Shown here: positions 35,397 to 45,500 of the stretch, one piece after another
Numbering within the stretch: position 1 is the stretch's first letter
Layout of the letters: each line of letters opens with the position of its first letter
Origin: Bacteroidales bacterium UBA4293
GTDB lineage: Bacteria > Bacteroidota > Bacteroidia > Bacteroidales > Bacteroidaceae
DNA length: 64,000 bases
NCBI GenBank assembly: GCA_002395835.1
Contig: DGVD01000017.1
Coordinates: 124,001 to 188,000 of the forward strand
Direction: 5' to 3'
Program-made: the position numbers and the translations under genes
The notes under the pieces: generated by a model
Told to the model about the DNA's origin: nothing
Database searches by the model: none
What the model saw: only the letters and a program-made list of their open reading frames with translations

Positions 35397-36716
35397 TTAT
35401 TTTTTTCCGTATTCAGGGTCAACTTTCCGGTCTGCCAGATAGGTGACAAGCAGGGTTGCAGCGCAACAAGCAATCACCATCCAGAAGAAATTCGCATAAC
35501 CTATAGCTTCTTGTATGTAACCTGCCACAAATCCAGGGAGCATCATACTCAGTGCCATAAAGGCAGTGCAAATGGCATAGTGCGATGTCTTGAATTCTCC
35601 TTCAGAGAAGTACATCATGTAAAGCATGTAGGCTGTGAAACCGAAACCATAACCAAACTGTTCTATAGCGATGGCAGTTCCGATGGCCCAGATGTTTTCA
35701 GGTTGTATTTCAGCTAAATAGCAGAAGGTAAGGCAGGGGAGTGTCATGAATCCTGCCATGACCCAGAGTGAGTTCTTCAAGCCTTTCTTGGCTATGTATC
35801 GGCCTCCTAAAATACCACCTAGGAGTAGCATAATCACACCTATTGTTCCATATACTATACCCACTTGGTCGGTATCCAACCCCAATCCTCCTTTTTCCTG
35901 AGAAGCCACCAAGAATGGTTGACACATCTTTATCAAGAATCCTTCTGGAAGACGATATAGTAGCATGAAAGCGATAGCCAGACCTACACCTGGTTTTGTG
36001 AAGAATGAAGAGAAGGAACTGAAGAATTCCTTGATTTTGTTCACTCCTTCACTGGCAGCACTTCTGTCTTCGTCGGCATCTGGCTTCGGTAGGAAGAAGG
36101 TGTGGTAAAGGGTTACTGCAAAGAACACTGCAGCAGCTATACCTATGCTCACTTGCCAGGAATATGGAATGTTCCCTGAACTCTTTTCCACGGCACCTGC
36201 TATGTAAACTAACACACCTTGTCCGAAGATGGAAGCTACTCTGTAGAAGGTACTTCTGATTCCAACGAACTCTGCCTGACTTTTCGTGCTATGTGCCAGC
36301 ATATAGAAACCGTCGGCTGCAATGTCGTGTGTAGCAGAAGCGAAGGCTGCCAGAATGAAGAGAATCAACGTAAACCAGAACATGGTCATCGGTGTCTCTC
36401 CGCTTTCTATCAACTCTTTTCCTGGGATAGGAAGGGTGAAGCAGAGCAGAATCATCATGAGGGTCATGAGAACCTGCGTGGAGATAATCCACCACCGTTT
36501 GGTCTTTATCACATCTACCAGAGGGCTCCACAATCCTTTCAGGAACCATGGAAAATATAGTAGGGTAGTGAAGAACGCCATCTGACCGTTGGGCACACCC
36601 ATCTTGGCAAACATCATGACTGAGATGTTGTTGACTACAAAATAGGGTACTCCTTCTGCAAAATACAGGGTAGGTACCCACAACCAAGGACTAACTGTTT
36701 TACTTGACTTTCCCAT
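35397..36716 (-). CDS. ampG: AmpG-like muropeptide permease (MFS)
   Basis: Inner-membrane major facilitator transporter of 439 residues with about 12 to 14 hydrophobic segments. The N-terminus SPWLWVPTLYFAEGVPYFVV and FPWFLKGLWSPLVD match the AmpG family (the acidic and basic residues after helix 2 are typical). AmpG imports GlcNAc-anhydroMurNAc and its peptides. In the operon it sits between the metallophosphatase-PQQ gene and namZ. A second, more diverged relative lies at 47738-49000. Confidence 0.88.
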   Translation of the reverse strand: MGKSSKTVSPWLWVPTLYFAEGVPYFVVNNISVMMFAKMGVPNGQMAFFTTLLYFPWFLKGLWSPLVDVIKTKRWWIISTQVLMTLMMILLCFTLPIPGKELIESGETPMTMFWFTLILFILAAFASATHDIAADGFYMLAHSTKSQAEFVGIRSTFYRVASIFGQGVLVYIAGAVEKSSGNIPYSWQVSIGIAAAVFFAVTLYHTFFLPKPDADEDRSAASEGVNKIKEFFSSFSSFFTKPGVGLAIAFMLLYRLPEGFLIKMCQPFLVASQEKGGLGLDTDQVGIVYGTIGVIMLLLGGILGGRYIAKKGLKNSLWVMAGFMTLPCLTFCYLAEIQPENIWAIGTAIAIEQFGYGFGFTAYMLYMMYFSEGEFKTSHYAICTAFMALSMMLPGFVAGYIQEAIGYANFFWMVIACCAATLLVTYLADRKVDPEYGKK

Positions 36717-36737
36717 TATTTCTTTATAATTTTATTT

Positions 36738-38594
36738 CTATTTGAATTTCAATAGGCCCACTTCACCCGAGGTGGCAGTGAACAAAACACGTTTCTTACC
36801 TATAGGAACCACCGTGTTGATGAGTGAATTCCCTATCTTGTGCCTCCAGAGCAGCTTTCCGGTTCTGGCTTCTAGGGCAAATATCATTCCCTCTTTGGTA
36901 CTGCCGTACACTATTCCTTCCTTTTCTAATGGCATGGATGGAGCGTGCTCATAACCGAATCCTACTGCCGTAGCCCAGATTTCCTTTGGTACGTTTCCTT
37001 CCGTGGAGTAACATACGATGCTGTCGTTCATGGTTTTAGAATAAATCTGTTTCCCATCTTCACTGAGTCCGATGGTTTCTCGCACCATGGATTGCTTGGT
37101 GCTCCAGATGGTAGTTCCCTTATCCTTGTCTATGGCACTCAGAACTCTTCTGGGGTCTGCTATGAAGATTTTCCCTTCTGCTTCCACGGGCCATACGGCA
37201 GCAGGGGAATAGTGCATGCCTTGAGCACCTACCCATTTCCATTCTTCGGCACCTGTGTCGGTCTTCAGGGAGTAGAGGGTATTATCCCATGCTCCGAAAA
37301 CCACATGCTGGTCTGTTACCAGTGGTTTGGTTTCTATGTACCCTTGCACACCATCGTAGGTCCAGACTACTTTTCCAGTGTGGATGTCGATGGCACGCAT
37401 CTTATGGTCACTGGCTCCTATGTAGGCTATGCCATTTGAGATGGTCACTGCACCTATCACAGGTTCTTCTGCTTTCACAGTCCATATCAGGGAACCGTCG
37501 GCAGTGTTTAGTCCATATATGGTGCGGTCTGCAGAACCGAAGACCACCACTCCGTCTTTAGCTTCGGGAGTTCCTATGATGCGTTTCTTTGCCTGAAATT
37601 CCCAGAGTTTCTTTCCATCCTTCAACTGGTAAGCGGTGAGCACTCCCAGGTCATCTCCCACAAAGACTTTGTCGCCTTCCACCGTAGGAGAAGAATAGAT
37701 ACCCACTCCCGTCTGCACCATCCAGGTTTCTTTTACCTTCTTGAAGGTCTTGTTGTCTTCCAGGGAAGGGTATTTCTTAGCTCCAGAATTCGGGTCAAGC
37801 TTCTCCCCATTCACATCGATGATGTCACCTCTCATGCTATAAGCTGCCAGTCGCTGAGGCTTTTCACCTATGCGTTGCACATTCACATAGATGCTGTCTG
37901 GGGTTACTTCGTAAATTCCGTATCCGGTTTTTCCGTCTTTATCCCTGTAATTACAGCGCATTAGCACACCGGGTATGCCATCATAACTCAAGTTTCTCCA
38001 CTGGTGATAGTGCCCTCCGATGCAGAGTCTTACATCGAATTTTCGCAAGGCATCGGTCACATCGTACCAGTTGTCTACATCCCCCTCCAGCAGAGGATAA
38101 TGGGTTACGATGATGGCTGGTTTGTCCCTGTGTTCCGTGAGTTTCTCTTTCATCCAGGTGATGTCTTGTGGAACCACGTGTCCATAAGCCATACGCATCA
38201 GAGGTCCGGTGTTGAATCCTAGGAAATAGACGCCTTTATGTTCCAATTCAAACCGTTCATAGCCGAAAATCTCCTCAAAAGCCGTACATCCACTGTCGCT
38301 CCACTTCGTTTCATGATTACCCAGTACTATATAATAAGGATAACGGAGCAGATCGAAACAGCCTTTAGCTTTTTCCATCGTATATCGGTCACCTTCATCG
38401 GAGATGTCCCCGGTGATGAGGACGAAGTCCAGACCGTCGGTGGCATTGATTTGGGCAATGCTGCGCAGGAGGTCTTCCACCTTCTCCAGATTATCATGAT
38501 TCAAGTGCACATCGGTGAGTTGTGCAAACTTGAAGTTTTGTGCCTGGAGGCTGAGGGACAGCAGCAGGGAAAGGAACAGGGATAGGTGTCTCAT
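36738..38594 (-). CDS. Calcineurin-like phosphatase fused to PQQ-type beta-propeller
   Basis: A secreted 618-residue protein. The signal peptide ends near SLQAQ. Residues about 20-230 are a metallophosphoesterase domain with QLTDVHLNHD, ITGDISDEGD, VLGNHETKW, VTHYPLLEG and GGHYHQWRN, all metal ligands in place. Residues about 290-618 hold about seven PQQ-like propeller repeats (motifs such as GKKLWEFQAK, GSLIWTVKAEE, GKVVWTYDG, TIWSTKQ, GKLLWRHKIG), which probably bind a ligand or protein rather than PQQ itself. Its operon neighbours suggest a peptidoglycan or teichoic-type phosphate substrate, but nothing in the sequence proves that. Confidence 0.85.
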   Translation of the reverse strand: MRHLSLFLSLLLSLSLQAQNFKFAQLTDVHLNHDNLEKVEDLLRSIAQINATDGLDFVLITGDISDEGDRYTMEKAKGCFDLLRYPYYIVLGNHETKWSDSGCTAFEEIFGYERFELEHKGVYFLGFNTGPLMRMAYGHVVPQDITWMKEKLTEHRDKPAIIVTHYPLLEGDVDNWYDVTDALRKFDVRLCIGGHYHQWRNLSYDGIPGVLMRCNYRDKDGKTGYGIYEVTPDSIYVNVQRIGEKPQRLAAYSMRGDIIDVNGEKLDPNSGAKKYPSLEDNKTFKKVKETWMVQTGVGIYSSPTVEGDKVFVGDDLGVLTAYQLKDGKKLWEFQAKKRIIGTPEAKDGVVVFGSADRTIYGLNTADGSLIWTVKAEEPVIGAVTISNGIAYIGASDHKMRAIDIHTGKVVWTYDGVQGYIETKPLVTDQHVVFGAWDNTLYSLKTDTGAEEWKWVGAQGMHYSPAAVWPVEAEGKIFIADPRRVLSAIDKDKGTTIWSTKQSMVRETIGLSEDGKQIYSKTMNDSIVCYSTEGNVPKEIWATAVGFGYEHAPSMPLEKEGIVYGSTKEGMIFALEARTGKLLWRHKIGNSLINTVVPIGKKRVLFTATSGEVGLLKFK

Positions 38595-38597
38595 GGC

Positions 38598-41500
38598 TTA
38601 TTTCAAGGTATTTAGTATCGTTTTCATCAGTGCATTTCGTCCGGCTTCCGTGCGGATGGTCTCGAAGGGCACTCCCATGATGTAGGTGGAGTAATCCTTC
38701 TTGTAGGCTACACCAGCACTCAGGTTGTTCTCTGTATACCGTAGCACGGTTTGTGCTTCAGGGCAGGAGGGCTCCAGAGCATCGGGAGATTCTACCACAT
38801 AGCATTCTTCATTCAGGGTGTCATAGTAATCGTACCGTTCTCCCGTCTTGGAAAGGGCAGATTGAACGGTCTTCAGCCCACTGTGTTTGGCTGCTTGGTT
38901 CACTCTCCACTGGAACTTCAGAACGTCGGTAGCAAACTTCACATCGGCTTCCTTCTTTTCTGCCAGAGGATTATCCCAGAGGTCGGATGCCACATAGGCT
39001 CCGCTCACGAACAACTTACCCTTATCTTTTTGCAGATATTCCGTCAAGGCTTTCTGCATCGGTTCATTGAAGGTTTTGAACTGGAGAGGAAAAGTGCCTC
39101 CCTTACCCATTTTGCTTTGGTATTGCTTACCCAGGATGAGGTCTACTATTTCATAGTCTTTCAGGCTGATGAGCCCTTCTTCCACGCATTCATTACTGCA
39201 GGAGATGAAGCTGTAACCGTTTGCCATCAGGGCTGCTCCGTGCACCTTCGGATAGTCGAAGGTGTTTCCAGCAATGACTTTATCCTCGTAATCCGCATAG
39301 CTGTCTCCGAAACCTGCTGCATCATCATCCATCCAAGGGATGCTTCTGCGGTATTCCTTCATCTGACCGGTGTATAAAATGTCCTTGAGATAAGGAACAC
39401 CATGATCCACATCGTCCAGGAAGCCAGCCAGTTCCTTTCCAGCTTCACCTGGAGCTACGAAATCGGCAGGAGCACTGATGCGGTCGAATCCGTTGACAAC
39501 CAGCACGGGTTTCCCTTCTCCTGCCAGACCAGCTGAAAGAATTTCGGAGTCGAAGCTCTTTCCTCCCTTATTCACGGCAGCTACCTTCCAACTGTAAATC
39601 TTGCCTTTTTCCAGGGTTGCGGAGTAGGAGGTTCCGTGAACCAGCACGCCATTGTCCCAGCCTCCATCACCCACACGGGTGTAAACGATGTAACCGTCGG
39701 GAGTAGCAGTCTCTTCCAACTCATCCTTTACAGCCTTCCACTGCAGCTCTGCTGTGTTCCCATTCTTTAAGTTCAGCATGAGGTGGTCTACGGGCAGAGG
39801 TTGTACCACATATTCTGCATTTCTTTGAGAGGAGATGAAACGCAAAATACCTTTATATATAGCACGACTCACGGTGAAGCGGAACCGAGGATCCAGACCG
39901 TAACGCATGTCGGCAAAATTCTGATGGGAGAGGAGCTCCAGCAGCACAGCAGGAACTTCGGGCACACGGGCTTCGAAGTAAGAGGAGTTCCATTTTCCTC
40001 TACGGCTCCATTCCGGGGCATGCAGTTTACGCACATCGCTAACTATCTGACTCTGTATCAAGTCGGCTAAATCATGAGCCAGATAGCGGGATGCTCCGTT
40101 GGCATAAGTCTCCCGTCCTTCAGTATTCGTCATGTAGATGATGAGAGTACCTACGATGCTGTCGTTCAGGGTAGTACCGGCATCGGAGTGGAAAGCCATG
40201 CTCATGTCGATAGGGATGTTCAAGCCTTTTCGTTTAGGGAGGGCCTGTGAGCCACCAGCCAACCAGTTCACCCAGAGTCCACGACACTTGTAATCGTCGG
40301 TATAATCGTTCTTTCCCCGACTCTCACTGTACACACTGTCCGGGGCACCAGCCCACTGCAGCCAATAACGTGCACCTTCCGTGTAACGAGGGTAGCCACT
40401 GAGCTGATAATCAGGTTCAAATGGTAGCATCTCTGCGTCTTTCCCACTTCCACCTGCCGTATTAGCCACAGGGTCACTGCTTCGGAGATTCTCCGTGGTT
40501 CCCTTCACGTTCAGGGAACGGGCTATATTTCCCATTCCACCACCTATTTTTATACCATCGGAAGTGAGGATTTGCCCTGCCTTGGCTGAAACATTGCTCA
40601 GGGTTACAGAGCCAGCAGTTCCTTTATTAAACTGGAAAGTTCCCAGGTAAATCCAAGTACCACCACCCATCTGCTGGTTCACATGGAAAGAGGTAGTGCC
40701 ACCTGCGTGGTTCACGGTGTACAAAGCATCGTTTGTGCTGTTTTTAAGCGACTTATAAGAAACATACACCGCATATTCCCCGGTTACAGGAATGCTAGGA
40801 GTCCACTTTGCCGTACTTTCTGCACCTTTTTTAATGGTGGTAGTCTGTCGGAACGTACCATCCCGGAAAGGATTATCCCAATCCCGGTATTCCGTTTTTA
40901 CATGCGCAAAACCTTCCCCCTTACCCTCTGTCCATGCTTTAAGACCATTGGTTTCACTGTAGGTTCCATCGGTTTTTCCGTCATTATCTATAATCAGCTC
41001 TTCCCTTCGGGTATCCCGTTCACGAGGCAGCAGCACATTGGCTCCAGCATTTTCCAGCATCGGAACCAGGAAGGGGAGCACATAACTTTGGGTGTAAAGA
41101 TCCTCCACGGTTTGAAGGATGCGTGCACGCTGCCATTCCCAGCGATTCAGTTTCTGCTCGAAGTAGCGTCCGTGACTCTGCCACATGGCTATATGACGGT
41201 TCTGCAGACCTGCAGTAGGGGTGAAAGGTCGGTCCAGAGGCTTTACCAGAGGCTGCGAAGCATTGGGAGCCCAGACTTTTTCCTTCTGCTTTCCTTTCTG
41301 CGTTTTGGTATATGCAGGGATAAGTTGTTCTATCAACCGATTATTAGCATGAAGCTGAAGCTTGTACTTGGAGTACTCGGGGGGCAGCAGGGCCCGGATG
41401 TCCGAGTAGAGACTCCTGACATTATCTTCCCGGAAAGGAAGGTAGGAGAAATTGCTGTTCATGAACAGTTTCAGCACTTTTTTCTCTTGAGCCACGGAAT

Positions 41501-41654
41501 CTATTTTTGCCTTTCCCACAGCGATGCGTTGGGAAGTCAGTTCCTGGTTCAACCGGTCTTCAATTCTAGCCTTTGTTTCCGATGTTAAAGTCTGTGCACC
41601 TACATAAGATGAGGCACTCAGTAGGATTAAGGTGATAAGATGTTTAGCCTGCAT
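38598..41654 (-). CDS. Large secreted amidase-like protein with golvesin-type and FnIII domains
   Basis: First gene of the nine-gene operon, 1018 residues. The signal peptide ends near GAQT. A helical N-terminal region (about 20-230) is followed by a golvesin/xanthan-lyase-type binding domain (about 255-370, ending in SDGIKIGGGMGN). Residues about 430-610 resemble an N-acetylmuramoyl-L-alanine amidase (Amidase_3): the FHSDAGT segment fits the SxHxNA ligand and VLLELLSHQN the catalytic-glutamate strand. A fibronectin type III domain (about 625-710) and a C-terminal domain (about 715-1018) complete it. Databases often call such proteins xanthan lyase; in this operon, cleavage of the MurNAc-L-Ala bond is more plausible. 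The first zinc-site residues are not obvious. Confidence 0.72.
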   Translation of the reverse strand: MQAKHLITLILLSASSYVGAQTLTSETKARIEDRLNQELTSQRIAVGKAKIDSVAQEKKVLKLFMNSNFSYLPFREDNVRSLYSDIRALLPPEYSKYKLQLHANNRLIEQLIPAYTKTQKGKQKEKVWAPNASQPLVKPLDRPFTPTAGLQNRHIAMWQSHGRYFEQKLNRWEWQRARILQTVEDLYTQSYVLPFLVPMLENAGANVLLPRERDTRREELIIDNDGKTDGTYSETNGLKAWTEGKGEGFAHVKTEYRDWDNPFRDGTFRQTTTIKKGAESTAKWTPSIPVTGEYAVYVSYKSLKNSTNDALYTVNHAGGTTSFHVNQQMGGGTWIYLGTFQFNKGTAGSVTLSNVSAKAGQILTSDGIKIGGGMGNIARSLNVKGTTENLRSSDPVANTAGGSGKDAEMLPFEPDYQLSGYPRYTEGARYWLQWAGAPDSVYSESRGKNDYTDDYKCRGLWVNWLAGGSQALPKRKGLNIPIDMSMAFHSDAGTTLNDSIVGTLIIYMTNTEGRETYANGASRYLAHDLADLIQSQIVSDVRKLHAPEWSRRGKWNSSYFEARVPEVPAVLLELLSHQNFADMRYGLDPRFRFTVSRAIYKGILRFISSQRNAEYVVQPLPVDHLMLNLKNGNTAELQWKAVKDELEETATPDGYIVYTRVGDGGWDNGVLVHGTSYSATLEKGKIYSWKVAAVNKGGKSFDSEILSAGLAGEGKPVLVVNGFDRISAPADFVAPGEAGKELAGFLDDVDHGVPYLKDILYTGQMKEYRRSIPWMDDDAAGFGDSYADYEDKVIAGNTFDYPKVHGAALMANGYSFISCSNECVEEGLISLKDYEIVDLILGKQYQSKMGKGGTFPLQFKTFNEPMQKALTEYLQKDKGKLFVSGAYVASDLWDNPLAEKKEADVKFATDVLKFQWRVNQAAKHSGLKTVQSALSKTGERYDYYDTLNEECYVVESPDALEPSCPEAQTVLRYTENNLSAGVAYKKDYSTYIMGVPFETIRTEAGRNALMKTILNTLK

Positions 41655-41678
41655 GTGTTTTCATTTTTATTTTATCTA

Positions 41679-41686
41679 CAAAAATA
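41679..41686 (-). promoter_or_regulatory. Candidate -7 box of the nine-gene murTKQ operon
   Basis: Reads TATTTTTG on the minus strand, matching TAnnTTTG, 24 bp upstream of the first gene (start 41654). No -33 TTTG at the right distance. All nine genes follow with gaps of at most 21 bp, so one promoter here could drive the whole run. Confidence 0.45.
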
Positions 41687-41890
41687 ATCATTTTTGCTAA
41701 TATATTCTATTTTTTTAATTAAAAATATGATGTCCTTTGTAAAAGATGGAATAGTGCTGGATGCTTTCTTTGGGTGGAATGGAGTTTTGGAACACTCGTT
41801 TGACGGATGGGATAATTTAAGCTATGCTTTTTTTCTTAAATATTTACATTTATTTTCTCATTCTTTTCTGAAAAATTCGCTTTTTATAGA

Positions 41891-41955
41891 GCCTGTTTTA
41901 AGGCGATATTTTTTTCTCCCAAACGAGAAAAATTTTTCTCCAGTTAGGGAGAAAA
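41891..41955. repeat. Three consecutive hairpins with a repeated arm
   Basis: GCCT-GTTTTA-AGGC (41891-41904); TTTTTCTC-CCAAAC-GAGAAAAA (41911-41932); TTTTCTCC-AGTTAG-GGAGAAAA (41934-41955). The last two have almost the same left arm TTTTTCTCC, so arms can pair across hairpins. Looks like a dispersed intergenic repeat or a structured leader/terminator remnant. Confidence 0.6.
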
Positions 41956-42486
41956 TTTTCCCCAGTGAATGGAGGTTGAATCTCTCTTTAGAAGTTCTTC
42001 TCATTGGTGGTTAAAATTCTTTACATTTTCTATTATCTAGAGCCGTTTCTCCTGTTTTAGTTTCTTAGAGGGATTTAAACTTTATTATATCATTTAACTG
42101 ATGAATATAATTATCTAAAAACCATAAAACTAACTATGCTTTATTCTACTATCAGTCTAAATGCATTAAAAGCTAAGGGAATAAGCTTTTCTAAACTGAA
42201 TTTTCCAGCTTCTCTATGCTCATCTCTTGCTAAAGATTTTGGGTAATTTTTCCTCCTGTAAGTTCCCTTTACTTACCTCTAATTTTGAAACATTTTGATC
42301 ACTTGTTTTCGTTAAGTATCATACCTTTTTTAATATTGTAATCTCCAGTTTCGTGCATGATAGTTTTTCTTCGGAAGAAGGCTCAAAAAAAGAGAAATCT
42401 TGAGTTGGGCCATGCGGGATAGTCTTCCATTTTTTTGCCTTTGATAGAACTTTTTTGTTTTTTCTTCAAAAAAAATTTTATTTCTG

Positions 42487-42518
42487 TTTGTATATTTACA
42501 TATTTTGCATTATATTTG
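42487..42518 (+). promoter_or_regulatory. Promoter of the susC/susD operon
   Basis: TTTG at 42487-42490 and TATATTTG at 42511-42518, spaced by 20 bp: full consensus. It predicts a leader of about 60 nt before susC. No ECF sigma/anti-sigma or hybrid two-component gene lies nearby. Confidence 0.75.
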
Positions 42519-42588
42519 TCATAATTAAAACACATGGAGAATCTTTAAACTGAAATTAACTTTATAATTAACCTAAAAAGAATGCGTT

Positions 42589-45500
42589 ATGAACGAAAAT
42601 CGCAATGAAAGGGCTTCTGCCTTTGATGGTAGAGTCTTGACAGTGGCTGCTCTAGCCCTGTTGTTTAGTAGCGGTAGCGTGATGGCAAATCCTACGGGTG
42701 ATTCTGATGTTCAAGGTGTGAAAATTGAACAGCAGTCTTCATCAATCACAGGTTCTGTACGTGACGCTAATGGTGAGCCTATTATTGGCGCTAATATCTT
42801 GGTGAAAGGTACAACTACGGGTACTTTGACAGATTATGATGGTAATTTCTCCATTAATTGTAGACCGGGTTCTACTTTGGTTATCAGCTTCTTAGGCTAT
42901 AAGACAGTGGAGGTTCGTGCTTCCCGTGGCATGTCTGTAGTCCTGCAGGAAGATGTGGAACTTCTGGACGAGGTTGTAGTTGTAGGTTATGGTACTCAGA
43001 AGAAAGCAAACTTGACGGGTGCCGTTTCTTCAGTAGATGTTTCCAAGACTTTGGAATCTAAATCTACTACCGACTTGGCAAAAGCTCTTCAGGGTGCTGT
43101 TCCAGGTTTGACCATCTTGAACACCAATGGTGGTATTAACGAAGATGCTTCCATCGTGATTCGTGGTATCGGTACGCTTTCCAATAATGGAGTTTCTACT
43201 CCATTGTATGTAGTAGATGGTGTTCCAGTAGAGAATCTGAACTACTTGAATACCAACGATATCGAGTCTATCTCCGTGCTGAAGGATGCAGCTTCTACCT
43301 CTATCTACGGTACGCGTGCTGCCTTCGGTGTGGTTCTGGTAACTACCAAGAGTGCTAAGACTTCAGACCGTGTGAAGGTTTCTTATACCAACAACTTCGG
43401 TTGGAGCCAGGCTACTACATTGCCAGATTATCCAGACGTACCTACTCAGGTGCAAGCTTTGATAGACGACAACTATCGTCAGGGAAATGCAGCTGAGCTC
43501 TTCGGTATGTATATGGATGACGACCATTTCCAGGAGATGATTCATAAATGGGCTCAAAACCATAATGGTAAGGCTGGTTACCGTGAAATGATCAAGGGTG
43601 ACGACTATGATGAATATGGTTACTATGCCGACTGGGATGTGAAGAAGATTATGTTCAACAAGGCTACTCCTTCTCAGAACCATACACTCTCTGTTCAGGG
43701 TAATTCCGGTAAGACCAACTATTACCTCTCTTTAGGTTACAATAAGCAGCAGGGTGTGCTGAACTTTAACCCTGATACAGTGGATAAGTACAATGCTACT
43801 GTGAATGTCTCTACTCAGGCTACCAGCTGGATGCAGGTGGGTGCTCGTGTAAGCTATTCCAATAAGCAGTATGAATATCCTTACATGCGTTCCGGTACTT
43901 ATCAGTACTTGTGGCGTTGGGGTTCATTCTTCGGCCCTTACGGTTATTTCATCAACCCAGCAGATGGCAAGCAGTATGAAGGTCGAACCATGATTGGTTA
44001 CCGTAAGACTGGTGGTGATTCTTTCGAAAAGACTATCAACTCTCGTATCGGTGGCTTCCTGAAGATTGATATCCTCAAGGGCTTGACTTTCAATGCTGAC
44101 TATACTTACACAGAAAGACATACTAAATATAAAGGTGTGGGTCTTCCAGCAGAGATTTATAACACTTGGTCTGTCAATCCACAGCTCACAGTTTTGTCTA
44201 CTACCACATTCATTGAGACTTCTAGTTCTGAAACTATCAATCATGTGGCAAACGCTTACTTCAACTACCAGAACACCTTCGCAAAGAATCATAACCTGAA
44301 CTTGATGGTGGGTGGTAACTTGGATAAGACCAACTATGAGTATCTGTACTATGAGCGTCATGGTATTCAGGATTTGAACCTTCCTGAATTGGCTCTGGCT
44401 TCTGAGGATTACAGCTATACTCACAGACATACACACCAGGGTTCAGTAGGTTACTTCGGTCGTATCAACTACGATTATAAGGGCATCTACCTGCTGGAGT
44501 TGAACGGTCGTTTCGACGGTTCCAGCAAGTTCCCGAAGGCTGACCAGTGGGCATTCTTCCCATCAGCATCCATCGGTTACCGTATTTCTGAAGAGCCTTA
44601 CTTCGCTGGCGCTAAGAAATACATCAGCAACTTGAAACTCCGTGCTTCTTATGGTGAAATCGGTAACCAGGAAGTAGGTTCTAACATGTTCTTGGAAACC
44701 ATGTCTAAGCAGACTAATAACGTGAACTGGCTGGGATCTGGCTCTTCTAAGTATGACAACTTCAGCCAGCCTAAATTGGTTTCTTCTTCTCTGACTTGGG
44801 AAACTATTGCAACTACCAACATCGGTATTGACCTGGGCTTCCTCAACAATGAGTTGAACGTTAACTTCGACTGGTTCCAGCGTGATACTCGTGACATGCT
44901 GGCTCCTGGTAAGGCTCTTCCATCAGTTCTGGGTGCTTCTGCAGCTTATGAGAATGCAGGTTCACTCCGCTCTCGTGGTTGGGAAATTACAGTAGACTGG
45001 CGTCATTCATTCGGTGACCTGAACGTTTATGCTACTGCTAACCTGTCCGACTATACCGCAAAGATTACAGAGTGGGATAGCAATAACTTGCTTAATACCT
45101 ATTATACTGGTAAGGAATATGGTGAAATCTGGGGCTTCGAGACCGACCGCTATTTCGACTTCTCTGATTTCAATGCCGATGGTACTTATGCATCAGGTGT
45201 AGCAGACCAGACTAAACTGCAGTCAGGTAAGTTCGTCTATGGTCCTGGTGATATCAAGTTCGTAGACCAGAATAAGGATGGTGTCATCGACTGGGGTAAG
45301 GGTACTCCTGATGATCATGGTGACCTTATTAAGATAGGTAACTCTACTCCACGTTATCAGTACTCACTTCGTCTGGGTGGCGAATGGAAGGGATTCGACC
45401 TGGATATTTACATGCAGGGTGTAGGTAAGCGTGACATGTGGACACAGTCAGCATTCGTAATGCCAATGATGCGTGGTGCCGATGCTCTCTATTCTAACCA

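Larger units (their letters stand above)
41655..42588. other. Long non-coding region between the murTKQ operon and susC
   Basis: 934 bp, AT-rich, with no convincing gene. A 106-codon TTG-initiated frame at 41694-42014 has the low-complexity look of translated repeat DNA and is not called. Seen inside: the minus-strand -7 box, three consecutive hairpins at 41891-41955, and the susC promoter at 42487-42518. The part 42015-42480 shows nothing recognisable; it could hide a small RNA. Confidence 0.6.

Noticed and set aside
38598..41654. Xanthan lyase
   Set aside because: The golvesin/xanthan-lyase-type binding domain alone gives that name; the catalytic core resembles an amidase and the operon is for wall salvage.
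41694..42014. 106-codon open frame after the murTKQ operon start
   Set aside because: TTG start, low-complexity hydrophobic sequence, and its 3' half runs through the stacked hairpins at 41911-41955; looks like translated repeat DNA.
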